Shown here: piece by piece, positions 1 to 7,933 of the stretch
Numbering within the stretch: position 1 is the stretch's first letter
Layout: every line of letters begins with the position of its first letter
Assembly: GCF_048264025.1 (NCBI RefSeq)
Contig: NZ_JBLXDN010000001.1
Coordinates: forward strand, 310,001 to 374,000
Direction: 5' to 3'
Source: Nitrincola sp048264025
GTDB lineage: Bacteria; Pseudomonadota; Gammaproteobacteria; Pseudomonadales; Balneatricaceae
DNA: 64,000 bases
Notes under the pieces: model-generated
Database searches by the model: none
Told to the model about the DNA's origin: nothing
The model's input: the letters and a program-made list of their open reading frames with translations, nothing else
Made by a program: the position numbers and the translations under genes

Positions 1-1222
1 CTACCGCAGCACGTGTGGCATGCAGCGCATCATCAACACGGGCTTTTTTCTCTTTCATTTCAACTTCAGTACCGCCACCGACTTTGATGACAGCAACGCC
101 ACCGGCCAGTTTAGCTACACGTTCCTGCAGTTTTTCACGGTCATAATCAGAAGAGGTATCTTCGATCTGTACACGTACCTGCTGAACACGTGCTTCGATA
201 TCGGCCTGAGCACCCGCACCATCAACAATGGTGGTATTCTCTTTGGTGATATTGATACGTTTGGCTTGACCCAGATGTTCCAGACCTGCCTGTTCCAGGC
301 TCAGACCCACTTCTTCAGAGATAACCTGGCCACCGGTCAGAACAGCGATATCCTGCAGCATAGCCTTGCGACGATCACCGAAACCAGGTGCTTTAACAGC
401 CGCCACTTTAACGATGCCACGCATGTTGTTGACAACCAGAGTTGCCAGCGCTTCACCTTCAACATCTTCAGAGATGATCAGCAGAGGACGGGAAGACTTA
501 GCCGCCTGTTCCAGTACTGGTAGCAACTCACGAATGTTGGAGATTTTTTTGTCAACCAGCAGGATGTAAGGATCTTCCAGTTCAGCTGACATGTTTTCCT
601 GGTTATTGATGAAGTAAGGTGACAGGTAGCCACGGTCAAACTGCATACCTTCAACCACATCCAGTTCGTTGTCAAAACCGGAACCTTCTTCAACAGTGAT
701 AACGCCTTCCTGACCGACTTTTTCCATCGCTTCAGCGATGATGCGACCGATTTCGGAATCAGAGTTAGCTGAAATCGTACCAACCTGCGCAATCGCTTTG
801 TAGTCAGTACAAGGTACAGACATCTTAGCCAGTTCAGCCACAACAGCCGCGGCCGCTTTGTCGATACCGCGCTTCAGGTCCATCGGGTTCATGCCAGCCG
901 CAACAGACTTCAGACCTTCGTTAACAATTGCCTGAGCCAGAACAGTTGCGGTGGTAGTACCGTCACCGGCGACATCGTTAGCCTTGGAAGCAACTTCCTT
1001 GACCATCTGTGCGCCCATGTTTTCGAACTTGTCTTTCAGTTCAATTTCTTTTGCAACGGATACACCATCTTTGGTGATGACCGGTGAGCCATAAGATCTT
1101 TCCAACACCACATTACGGCCTTTCGGGCCCAGGGTTGTCTTTACCGCATCAGCCAGAATATTAACCCCTGCCAGCATGCGCTGACGGGCATCATTACCAA
1201 AACGTACGTCTTTAGCAGCCAT
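1..1222 (-). CDS. groEL: GroEL chaperonin, 3' end cut by window edge
   Basis: Hsp60 chaperonin that folds client proteins in the cytosol inside a double-ring barrel closed by GroES. Only the first 407 codons are present, so about the last quarter (end of the equatorial domain and the C-terminal tail) is not seen. The start reads MAAKDVRFG, the usual GroEL N-terminus. The nucleotide-binding DGTTT motif lies near residue 87, and the last visible residues, RVDDALHATRAAV (about 395-407), are a family signature. It follows groES by 64 bases on the same strand, so both should be read from the heat-shock promoter upstream of groES. Identification is certain; only completeness is unknown. Confidence 0.98.
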   Translation of the reverse strand, partial: MAAKDVRFGNDARQRMLAGVNILADAVKTTLGPKGRNVVLERSYGSPVITKDGVSVAKEIELKDKFENMGAQMVKEVASKANDVAGDGTTTATVLAQAIVNEGLKSVAAGMNPMDLKRGIDKAAAAVVAELAKMSVPCTDYKAIAQVGTISANSDSEIGRIIAEAMEKVGQEGVITVEEGSGFDNELDVVEGMQFDRGYLSPYFINNQENMSAELEDPYILLVDKKISNIRELLPVLEQAAKSSRPLLIISEDVEGEALATLVVNNMRGIVKVAAVKAPGFGDRRKAMLQDIAVLTGGQVISEEVGLSLEQAGLEHLGQAKRINITKENTTIVDGAGAQADIEARVQQVRVQIEDTSSDYDREKLQERVAKLAGGVAVIKVGGGTEVEMKEKKARVDDALHATRAAV

Positions 1223-1286
1223 TCTTAATAATCCTGTTCAATAATTCTGTTTAAAGTAAAAATAATCGGAACTGAAGACGCTGAAA

Positions 1287-1580
1287 TCAGCCTTCAATTA
1301 CCGCGAAAATTTCGCTTTCCTGCATGATCATCAGGTCTTCACCGTCAACTTTAACGACGTTAGAACCGGCATACTGACCAAACAGCACTTTGTCACCCAC
1401 TTTGACAGATGGCGCCTGAACATCACCGTTATTCAGGGTGCGACCTGGACCCACAGCTAATACTTCGCCACGGTTAGGTTTTTCAGCAGCGGAACCCGGC
1501 AGAACGATACCGCCTGCAGTGGTTTTTTCCTCTTCGCTGCGACGTATAACGACACGATCATGAAGTGGACGAATGTTCAT
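1287..1580 (-). CDS. groES: GroES co-chaperonin
   Basis: Heptameric 10-kDa lid of the GroEL barrel, cytosolic. The 97-residue length is normal for the family. The N-terminus MNIRPLHDRVVI is typical, followed by the flexible mobile loop (about residues 16-32, with GGIVLP) that docks on the GroEL apical domains. The C-terminal part shows the usual VGDKVLFGQYAG and EDLMIMQESEI blocks. A strong ribosome site (GGAG, seen on the minus strand) precedes the ATG. It is the first gene of the groESL operon, with a sigma-32-type promoter about 170-200 bases upstream. Nothing in the protein is unusual. Confidence 0.98.
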   Translation of the reverse strand: MNIRPLHDRVVIRRSEEEKTTAGGIVLPGSAAEKPNRGEVLAVGPGRTLNNGDVQAPSVKVGDKVLFGQYAGSNVVKVDGEDLMIMQESEIFAVIEG

Positions 1581-1708
1581 CTGGTTTTTCTCCTGGTATG
1601 TAGGAACAGATTTAATATTGTTGATTTTTTAATTGCCAGCGTCTGACGTTGTCCTGTTGAAGCATGACAGTTAGTTAAGGCCAACCTTGGTCAAATTCAA
1701 CAGGGAGT

Positions 1709-1805
1709 CTGAAAAAAATTTCAGTGAGCCAGGGCGCTGAACCCTGACGCATATGTGGGGTGGGTAGGTTGGGATTTCAATATCAAAACTGAAAAAAATT
1801 TCAGT
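1709..1805. repeat. Pair of identical palindromes flanking the groESL promoter
   Basis: The 17-base string CTGAAAAAAATTTCAGT occurs twice, at 1709-1725 and 1789-1805. Each has perfect arms CTGAAA/TTTCAG around four A bases. The copies are exactly 80 bases apart. One sits just upstream of the sigma-32 -35 element and overlaps the fxsA stop codon; the other sits inside the groES leader. The arrangement resembles a two-site operator; no known groESL regulator is recognised from it. Confidence 0.7.
1751..1780 (-). promoter_or_regulatory. sigma-32 (heat shock) promoter of groESL
   Basis: Read on the minus strand, this shows a TTGAAA -35 element (1780-1775), a 14-base spacer and a CCCCACAT-type -10 element (1760-1753). 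This fits the RpoH consensus (CTTGAAA, N13-15, CCCCATNT). It lies about 170 bases upstream of groES and just after the stop of fxsA. No CIRCE element is visible, so RpoH rather than HrcA control is expected. Confidence 0.82.
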
Positions 1806-2292
1806 CCTTACGCGTGTACTCGCCATCGATAATATCGCCGGAGCGAGGTGTCGACTCAGATCGACCCGGCGCATCACCAAATGGCGGGTGATTGGGTGAC
1901 TGAGTGGAAGTGGAATGCCGGGCGGCTACCACCGTGAAGCGTTTACTCAAATAACCTACCAATGCTTTGCGAGTAAAGGGAATCAGGCAGCAAAAGCCCA
2001 CCACATCAGTTACAAAACCCGGTGTAACCAACAAGGCGCCACCTACGGCAAGCACGATACCCTCGCCCATTTCCTGACCGGGTATTTCACCTTGGTCCAT
2101 GCGCTGGCGAGCACGCATCAAGGTGCCCAGACTTTGTATACGCAACATGTTCACACCGATAAAGGCCGACAACAGCACCAGTCCGACGGTATACCACACG
2201 CCAATCAACTGGCCGACATTAATCAGCAGGGTAATTTCAATGATTGGAACAACAATAAACAATAAAAAGATAACCGGCATAAAGATCCTCAC
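1801..2292 (-). CDS. fxsA: FxsA family membrane protein
   Basis: Small inner-membrane protein of the FxsA family. In E. coli, overproduction of FxsA relieves exclusion of phage T7 by the F plasmid; its normal role is unclear. The 163-residue product has two hydrophobic N-terminal segments (about residues 4-22 and 29-46) and a third, glycine-rich one (about 80-105, VGGALLVTPGFVTDVVG). It ends in a polar tail rich in Ser, Pro and charged residues (about 125-163). Its position directly upstream of groESL on the same strand is the usual gammaproteobacterial arrangement. The tail is the least conserved part of the family. Confidence 0.92.
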   Translation of the reverse strand: MRIFMPVIFLLFIVVPIIEITLLINVGQLIGVWYTVGLVLLSAFIGVNMLRIQSLGTLMRARQRMDQGEIPGQEMGEGIVLAVGGALLVTPGFVTDVVGFCCLIPFTRKALVGYLSKRFTVVAARHSTSTQSPNHPPFGDAPGRSESTPRSGDIIDGEYTRKD

Positions 2293-2441
2293 TTGCTAAC
2301 CGATCATGTGATCATATTCAATCAAAGGGTGCAAGCGAAACACACTGAGCTCACCAAGCAAAGCCATTATGTACCGCCCGAAGTAAGGGTTTCTACTTAT
2401 TACCTATAACCCACTAATTTACTCTGCTTATAACAGAATAA

Positions 2442-2473
2442 TTGTTGCACCGCAGCATGATGCGGCGCACAAT
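2442..2473. promoter_or_regulatory. Imperfect inverted repeat upstream of the SDR gene
   Basis: In the 218-base gap between fxsA and the SDR reductase gene, TTGTTGCACCGCA is mirrored after six bases (GCATGA) by TGCGGCGCACAA, with one bulge and one mismatch. It ends 37 bases before the SDR start codon. It could be an operator or a leader hairpin; no specific regulator is recognised. The rest of the gap is AT-rich with no other clear element. Confidence 0.4.
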
Positions 2474-2510
2474 ATGTAGGTGATATCAATTAATCAACAA
2501 GGGTTAAACT

Positions 2511-3272
2511 ATGGATCTGAAAGATAAAGTAGTCGTCGTAACTGGCGGCGGACGTGGCCTGGGTCGTGCAATGGCACTGGAACTGGCTGCCAAAGGTGCC
2601 AAACTGGCACTAGCCGACCTGAACCAGCAAGATCTTGATGACACCATTGCGCAGTGCAAGGAAAAAGGCTCAGAAGCGCGCGGCTATATTTGTAACGTCG
2701 CGGTTGAAGCCGATGTTGAAAAACTTTTTAATGATGTTGTAACCGACTTCGGTGCTGTACACGGTCTGGTCAATAATGCCGGCATTACCCGTGACGGACT
2801 GTTCATCAAAGTTAAAGACGGTGCTGTCGTCAGCAAAATGAGTATGGACCAGTGGAACCTGGTTATGGATGTTAACCTGACAGGTACCTTCCTGTGTGGT
2901 CGTGAAGCCGCCATCAAAATGATTGAACTGGGCATTCAGGGCTGCATCATCAATATTTCATCTGTTTCCCGCTCAGGCAACATGGGTCAGACTAACTACA
3001 CAGCCACAAAAGCCGGCGTACAGGCTATGGCCGTTACCTGGGCTAAAGAACTGTCTCGTTACGGTATTCGTGCGGCTTCCATTGCCCCAGGTTATATCGG
3101 TACTGAAATGGTCATGAGCATGAAACCTGAAGCGCTGGAAAAAATTGCCGCTGGCATTCCTGCCAAGCGTTTGGGTAAACCGGAAGAGATTGCTTCAACA
3201 GTAAGCTTCATTCTGGAAAACGACTATGTCAACGGTCGTTGCTTTGAAGTAGATGGCGGCCTGCGTATCTAA
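2511..3272 (+). CDS. SDR-family 3-oxoacyl-ACP reductase-like oxidoreductase
   Basis: NAD(P)-dependent short-chain dehydrogenase, closest in pattern to FabG (3-oxoacyl-ACP reductase). The nucleotide-binding glycine motif TGGGRGLG spans residues 11-18. NNAG follows at about 89-92, the catalytic Ser near 150, and Tyr163 and Lys167 form the YxxxK pair. At 253 residues it is slightly longer than FabG because of a short insert after NNAGITRDG. There are no fabD, acpP or fabF neighbours, so it is probably not the housekeeping fatty-acid FabG. A polyhydroxyalkanoate-type or other reductase remains possible. The start is supported by AAGG ahead of the ATG. It stands alone, followed by a terminator hairpin. 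Confidence 0.88.
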   Translation: MDLKDKVVVVTGGGRGLGRAMALELAAKGAKLALADLNQQDLDDTIAQCKEKGSEARGYICNVAVEADVEKLFNDVVTDFGAVHGLVNNAGITRDGLFIKVKDGAVVSKMSMDQWNLVMDVNLTGTFLCGREAAIKMIELGIQGCIINISSVSRSGNMGQTNYTATKAGVQAMAVTWAKELSRYGIRAASIAPGYIGTEMVMSMKPEALEKIAAGIPAKRLGKPEEIASTVSFILENDYVNGRCFEVDGGLRI

Positions 3273-3285
3273 CGCGGCGTCTGAG

Positions 3286-3325
3286 AAAAGGCTGCTACCG
3301 GTATACTGGTGCAGCCTTCGCTTTA
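3286..3325 (+). terminator. Rho-independent terminator after the SDR gene
   Basis: AAGGCTGC (3288-3295) pairs with GCAGCCTT (3311-3318), with a further partial stem inside, and is followed by CGCTTTAGG. It lies 15 bases after the SDR stop codon and ahead of the convergent yajQ stop. The T-run is short, so strength is uncertain. Confidence 0.55.
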
Positions 3326-3336
3326 GGTTCTAATCA

Positions 3337-3819
3337 TCAATCGCGGAAGTTATTGAACTGCAACGGCAGCTCTAGATCAGATTCGCGCAGCAATGCCATC
3401 GCTTCCTGCAGATCATCACGCTTTTTACCTGTCACCCGCACCTTCTCACCCTGAATCTGACTTTGCACCTTCATCTTGCTGTCTTTGATCAACTTGGTGA
3501 TTTTTTTGCACAGCACCTGATCCAACCCCTGGCGCAAAATCACCGTCTGTTTGGCCTTCACACCGCTGAGATCCGGGTCTTTAACCTCCATACAGCGTAT
3601 ATCAATTTTGCGAGCAGTTAATTTCGCCCGCAACACTTCCAGCATCTGCTGCAACTGAAAATCCACTTCAGCAATCAGTGTTACTGTCTCATCCTGCAGC
3701 TCAAATTCAGCTTTAACACCCTTAAAGTCATAACGACTTGTTAATTCCCGGTTAGCTTGGTCCACGGCATTGGTCACTTCGTGCGAATCCAGCTCGGAAA
3801 CTATGTCAAATGAAGGCAT
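3337..3819 (-). CDS. yajQ: YajQ family nucleotide-binding protein
   Basis: Cytosolic DUF520/YajQ protein. Family members bind nucleotides, and some bind cyclic di-GMP and act as effectors with transcription factors. The 160-residue length is standard. The N-terminal MPSFDIVSELD, the SRYDFKG block near residues 28-34 and the C-terminal ending LPLQFNNFRD are family hallmarks. The start lies back to back with the panE region, so both genes share a promoter interval of about 65 bases. A role in cyclic di-GMP signalling here is inferred from the family only. Confidence 0.95.
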   Translation of the reverse strand: MPSFDIVSELDSHEVTNAVDQANRELTSRYDFKGVKAEFELQDETVTLIAEVDFQLQQMLEVLRAKLTARKIDIRCMEVKDPDLSGVKAKQTVILRQGLDQVLCKKITKLIKDSKMKVQSQIQGEKVRVTGKKRDDLQEAMALLRESDLELPLQFNNFRD

Positions 3820-3884
3820 ACTATACTCCTGTCAGTATTGAGCAAGTGATCAACGCACTCGCCTCAGGTAAACGGAAATCGATT

Positions 3885-4772
3885 ATGAAATGGCATATAC
3901 TCGGCGCTGGTGCCATAGGCAACCTGTTCGCGACCCGTCTGCTGCAAGCCGGTCAGAACGTCAGCCTTATCCTGCGCCAGCCAAAATCTGACGGCTATTA
4001 TCAACTGCATTGCCTGGAGGGTAAAGCCAGACGCACCTATAGCTTGCCAACACAGTCAGCTTCAGCCACCGAAACCATCTCCAATTTGCTGATCACCACC
4101 AAGGCTTATGACACAGAAACAGCACTCGCCTCGGTCTCCAGTCGGCTCACCCCGGATACAACGATACTGCTGCTGCAAAATGGTATGGGACAGCACGACG
4201 CTGTACTGCAGCGTTACCCCTCAGCCAATCTCTGGGCTGGAGTCACCACCGCAGGCGCCTGGCGCCCAAACCCTGATGAGCTCATCTGCGTTGCCGCCGG
4301 AGAAACCCATATCGGCCCGTTAAATACACACGCAACACAATTACCAGTTGGCTGGGCAGAACAGGTCCCCGCACCTACCTATAAGCAGGATATTCAAACA
4401 GCCCTTTGGCGCAAACTGGCGATCAATTGTGCCATCAATCCACTAACCGCCCTGCATGGCTGCCACAATGGCGCGCTGATCGAAAACCCCGGGCTTTATC
4501 AGCAGATGCAGCTAATTTGTGCCGAGCTCGACACCCTGACCCGCGCCCTCGACATACCACTATTTGCAACAGACTTGATTGATCAAGCGGCCAACGTAGC
4601 GCAAGCCACGGCGGGTAATCGCTCCTCCATGCTCGAAGATATCACCCATGGGCGACCCACAGAAATTGAGTTCATCACTGGACACGTCTGTCAGCAAGCC
4701 GATCAGCTGGGCATCGACCTACCCTGTAACAAGGCCTTACTGTCACAGGTTCGTGCCTTATCCGCAACCTAG
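3885..4772 (+). CDS. panE: 2-dehydropantoate 2-reductase
   Basis: Ketopantoate reductase: reduces 2-dehydropantoate to pantoate with NADPH in coenzyme A biosynthesis (ApbA/PanE family). The start at 3885 gives MKWHILGAGAIGNL, placing the Rossmann glycine motif GAGAIG at residues 7-12, as is normal. A longer in-frame start at 3810 would overlap the divergent yajQ start and add 25 non-conserved residues, so it is rejected. The TTKAYDT segment and the catalytic-lysine block WRKLAINCAINPLTAL are present. The C-terminal helical domain contains the SSMLEDITHGRPTEIEFITG motif. The 295 residues fit the family. Confidence 0.92.
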   Translation: MKWHILGAGAIGNLFATRLLQAGQNVSLILRQPKSDGYYQLHCLEGKARRTYSLPTQSASATETISNLLITTKAYDTETALASVSSRLTPDTTILLLQNGMGQHDAVLQRYPSANLWAGVTTAGAWRPNPDELICVAAGETHIGPLNTHATQLPVGWAEQVPAPTYKQDIQTALWRKLAINCAINPLTALHGCHNGALIENPGLYQQMQLICAELDTLTRALDIPLFATDLIDQAANVAQATAGNRSSMLEDITHGRPTEIEFITGHVCQQADQLGIDLPCNKALLSQVRALSAT

Positions 4773-4882
4773 CCCTGTGGCTGAAAGGTCGATTCAACTT
4801 GGGATTCAACTTGGCAGGCATCATGTTACACTTCAGTGAAACCCTCGGTAACACCCAACCGAACAAGCATCAGGATAGTGCC

Positions 4883-5671
4883 ATGGCCGAAACCTCTACA
4901 GAGATTGAATACCCTTACGATAAAAAAATGAAACGTAAGGTTTACGAGCAGGAAAAACGTGCTTTACAGATTGAGTTGCTGAAAGTGCAAAGCTGGATGC
5001 GTGAAACCGGGCAGCGTATCGTAATCATCTTTGAGGGGCGCGATGCCGCTGGTAAAGGCGGCACCATTAAGCGCTTTATGGAGCACCTCAACCCACGCCA
5101 TGCACGGATCATTGCCCTGGAAAAACCCTCCGATGTTGAACGCGGTCAGTGGTATTTTCAGCGCTACGTCAAACAACTGCCCACTAGCGGCGAGATGGCT
5201 CTGTTTGATCGTTCCTGGTACAACCGCGCCGGAGTCGAACGGGTCATGGGCTTCTGCTCACCGTCGGAATACCTGGAGTTTATGCGCCAGACGCCTGAGC
5301 TGGAGAAAATGTTTGTACGCAGTGGCATTCGTTTGTTCAAGCTGTGGTTCGAAGTTGGCCGTGATGAGCAGTTCGAGCGCTTTCAGTCCCGACGCATAGA
5401 TCCGGTTAAACAGTGGAAACTATCACCGATTGACATGGCTTCACTGGATAAATGGGATGCCTACACCGATGCTAAAAACGCCATGTTCCGCCATACTGAT
5501 ACGCCAGAAGCGCCCTGGACAGTGATCCTGTCGGATGACAAAAAACGCGCCCGACTCAATGCCATGCGCCACATTCTCAGTCAACTGCCCTACCCGGACA
5601 GAGACCCGGAAACAGACATTACCCCCGACCCGAAGATCTGTATTCCGGCGCGCAGGCTGACCAGCGGATAA
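4883..5671 (+). CDS. ppk2: Polyphosphate kinase 2 (PPK2)
   Basis: PPK2-family enzyme that transfers phosphate between polyphosphate and nucleoside diphosphates, probably driving NTP formation from polyP. Counted from the ATG at 4883, the Walker A GRDAAGKGGT is at residues 52-61 and the Walker B/lid DRSWYNRAG begins at residue 109. Both are diagnostic. At 262 residues it is a single-domain form. An in-frame start 28 codons earlier gives non-conserved sequence, whereas the 4883 start has AGGA at good spacing. It follows panE by 110 bases on the same strand but is probably a separate unit. Which nucleotide it prefers cannot be read from the sequence. Confidence 0.93.
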   Translation: MAETSTEIEYPYDKKMKRKVYEQEKRALQIELLKVQSWMRETGQRIVIIFEGRDAAGKGGTIKRFMEHLNPRHARIIALEKPSDVERGQWYFQRYVKQLPTSGEMALFDRSWYNRAGVERVMGFCSPSEYLEFMRQTPELEKMFVRSGIRLFKLWFEVGRDEQFERFQSRRIDPVKQWKLSPIDMASLDKWDAYTDAKNAMFRHTDTPEAPWTVILSDDKKRARLNAMRHILSQLPYPDRDPETDITPDPKICIPARRLTSG

Positions 5672-5673
5672 GC

Positions 5674-6222
5674 TTACTGGTGAGAGTTCCGGACAGCATA
5701 GCTTTTACTGATGAATTCCGGTTCTATAACGCCACGCCGTTGATTCACAACCTGAGTCAATACAAAGCACAAATTGCAACACAGGTTCAGAAAACGAGGC
5801 AAAAGATCCGGCACAGACACACCGGATGCGTCCAGCCTGACCAGGGCTCGGATCGCTTTTTTACTGACTGAACGCGCTTGATGCAATTCAGTCACAGGTG
5901 AAGAACCCCGCGGCAATACAAAGCCTTGCACCCGCTCAGCCACTTCTGCCTTATAGTGATTCAGGCACTGCTTTAATCCCTCCAGGTCAGACTCCGTCAG
6001 CGCAAGTCGACCTCGAATGGAACCATTAGCATGAAATGCCAGTGGCTGCAGCCATTCCAGATCAACAGCGAGATCAGCCATACTTTCTGGCATAGCAGAG
6101 CAAGCCATCCCCATCAGAGTACAGAGCTCATCCGTTAAGACTTCGTAATCACACAGAGCAGATACTTCATGAATAAAGGGATAACAGAGTTCATCCCTAT
6201 CTTTGGACGGTTTAAGTGGCAT
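5674..6222 (-). CDS. Degenerate PduO-like (cob(I)alamin adenosyltransferase-related) protein
   Basis: 182-residue protein, last gene of the btuFCD operon, five bases after btuD. Its C-terminal half aligns by eye with the PduO-type adenosyltransferase at 11183. FVLPRGSSPVTELHQARSV matches FILPGGSRAAATAHLARSV, and the following helix and the LPRFLNLCCNLCFVL segment also correspond. The N-terminal RSGDKGTTGL ATP-binding motif is absent, and the catalytic helix RRAERR is replaced by KKAIRA, losing the key Glu. It is therefore probably not an active ATP:cob(I)alamin transferase. A corrinoid-binding or accessory role in uptake is inferred from the operon only. Confidence 0.7.
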   Translation of the reverse strand: MPLKPSKDRDELCYPFIHEVSALCDYEVLTDELCTLMGMACSAMPESMADLAVDLEWLQPLAFHANGSIRGRLALTESDLEGLKQCLNHYKAEVAERVQGFVLPRGSSPVTELHQARSVSKKAIRALVRLDASGVSVPDLLPRFLNLCCNLCFVLTQVVNQRRGVIEPEFISKSYAVRNSHQ

Positions 6223-6227
6223 GGCAA

Positions 6228-6959
6228 TTATCCTAGGACTGAGACAATAGGAGGTGTTGCAGCCAGATCCAGCTGCACCTGAACTTGATAAACTGCCAAG
6301 AGGTTTTCATAGGTCAAAACTTCAGCAGGGGTTCCCAGCGCAAAAACGCGCCCTTGATGTAATAGGCAGAGCCTATCACAGTACCGAGCAGCCATAGACA
6401 GGTCATGCACCGACAACATCACAGCCTTTTCTTCCTGTGCATAACGACGCAACAAGGCCAACACATGGCATTGATAGTACAGATCCAAGCTCGCCAACGG
6501 CTCGTCCGCCAACAATACCCGGGGTTCTCCGGCCAGCACGCGAGCCAGCCATACACGTGACTGCTCACCACCAGAGAGCTGATCAACCGGGTGATCCAGC
6601 CAGTCACTGACGCCAGTGATCTCAGCGACCTGCGCCACCACAGACGGATTATCATCCCCCCAAGGCAAACGCCCCAGACAAATAATATCCCGCACACTTA
6701 AGGACCAGGCACTCTGGCACCGCTGCGGCAACAGACCCAACAGACGCGCACGTGCGTTGATCGGGTAGTCTTGCAATGACTCACCGAGCAGATGAATATC
6801 ACCCTTACAGGTTTCAACACCCGCTAGACAATGCAGCAAAGAGGTTTTGCCAGCCCCATTGGGGCCAATCAACCCCAGCATCTCACCTGGGCGCAAATCT
6901 AGATCCACGCCACTTAAACGCTGATCCAGCGTGACGCCGAGCATTTCAATCAAAGCCAT
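6228..6959 (-). CDS. btuD: Vitamin B12 ABC transporter ATPase BtuD
   Basis: ATPase subunit that powers cobalamin import across the inner membrane with BtuC, fed by periplasmic BtuF. Walker A GPNGAGKT lies at residues 32-39. The ABC signature LSGGEQSRVWLAR, the Walker B segment VLLADEPLASLD and the switch histidine (LSVHDL) are all present. The 243 residues are normal. The start overlaps the end of btuC by 10 bases, indicating translational coupling. Assignment to B12 rather than siderophores rests on the neighbouring btuF, btuB, riboswitch and adenosyltransferase genes. Confidence 0.93.
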   Translation of the reverse strand: MALIEMLGVTLDQRLSGVDLDLRPGEMLGLIGPNGAGKTSLLHCLAGVETCKGDIHLLGESLQDYPINARARLLGLLPQRCQSAWSLSVRDIICLGRLPWGDDNPSVVAQVAEITGVSDWLDHPVDQLSGGEQSRVWLARVLAGEPRVLLADEPLASLDLYYQCHVLALLRRYAQEEKAVMLSVHDLSMAARYCDRLCLLHQGRVFALGTPAEVLTYENLLAVYQVQVQLDLAATPPIVSVLG

Positions 6960-7933
6960 CGTCTACGCTCCCGCCATACCAGCCAGATAAATAAAGGCGC
7001 TCCCAGCAACGAAGTCAGCACGCCCAGTTTCAATTCTGGCCCTGCTGGCAGCAAACGCACCACAATATCAGCCAGGCAAACCAGGATGGCGCCCAAAAGT
7101 GCAGAAGGAATCAGCACCCTATCCGGCCGGTTACCGGTCAGCGGCCTGACCAAGTGCGGTACAATCAGCCCAACAAAGCCTATGGCACCCGCCACAGCCA
7201 CTGACGTACCGACCAGTAAGGCCGTACCCAGGATAATCAATCGACTACCGCGGGTGTAAGAAAACCCCATACTGCGGGCTACCTGCTCCCCCAGGCTTAA
7301 TCCCAGCAATAAGCGGCGCTGGCTTAAGATCAATCCACCACCCACCAACAGTGCAGGCAGCAATAACCCCAGGTGCTCAAGGCCTCGTTCAGATACCGAC
7401 CCCAGCAACCAGAACACCAGTTCCTGCATAGCATAAGGGTTGGGCGCAAAATTCAACACCGCCGCCAGTAACGCACCTGTCAGGGTTGAAATGGCTAACC
7501 CGGCCATGATCACCATACCCTGACGTGCCGTTCCTGCCAAAAACAGCATTAACGACATTGCCAGCCCGGCACCTAGCAAACCGGCCAGCGCGGGAGCCGC
7601 ACCACCCGCCAGAGGAAACAAACCAAAATAGAATACACAGGCTGCACCCAATGCCGCCCCCTGACTCGCTCCAGTTAAGCCAGGGTCAGCGAGGGGATTG
7701 CGCAGCAGCCCTTGCAACGCGGCGCCACTCAGGCCGAGCGCAGCACCCACAGACATTGACAGCAGGGTGCGTGGCAAACGAATTTCACCGATAACAATCG
7801 CCGCTACACTATCCACACCGGTCATCCAGTCAAACAAACCAGCCCATACCGCCACATCGGTTGAACCAACATACAGCGAAAGCAGGGTCGTCAGAGACAC
7901 CAGCACCAGCAAAATCAGTAAAATCAATGCCAC
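6950..7933 (-). CDS. btuC: Vitamin B12 ABC transporter permease BtuC
   Basis: FecCD-family permease that forms the membrane channel for cobalamin import. The 327 residues contain about nine or ten hydrophobic segments. The family motif IRLPRTLLSMSVGAALGLSG (about residues 52-71) and the ATPase-contacting loop with GLIVPHLVRPLTG are clear. It overlaps btuF by 10 bases and btuD by 10 bases, so the three are one transcript. Siderophore permeases share the fold; the B12 assignment comes from context. Confidence 0.93.
   Translation of the reverse strand: MALILLILLVLVSLTTLLSLYVGSTDVAVWAGLFDWMTGVDSVAAIVIGEIRLPRTLLSMSVGAALGLSGAALQGLLRNPLADPGLTGASQGAALGAACVFYFGLFPLAGGAAPALAGLLGAGLAMSLMLFLAGTARQGMVIMAGLAISTLTGALLAAVLNFAPNPYAMQELVFWLLGSVSERGLEHLGLLLPALLVGGGLILSQRRLLLGLSLGEQVARSMGFSYTRGSRLIILGTALLVGTSVAVAGAIGFVGLIVPHLVRPLTGNRPDRVLIPSALLGAILVCLADIVVRLLPAGPELKLGVLTSLLGAPLFIWLVWRERRRWL

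Noticed and set aside
20..523. A 167-codon plus-strand frame over groEL
   Set aside because: It is antisense to clear GroEL coding sequence; the translation is low-quality Phe/Thr-rich sequence with no recognisable domain.
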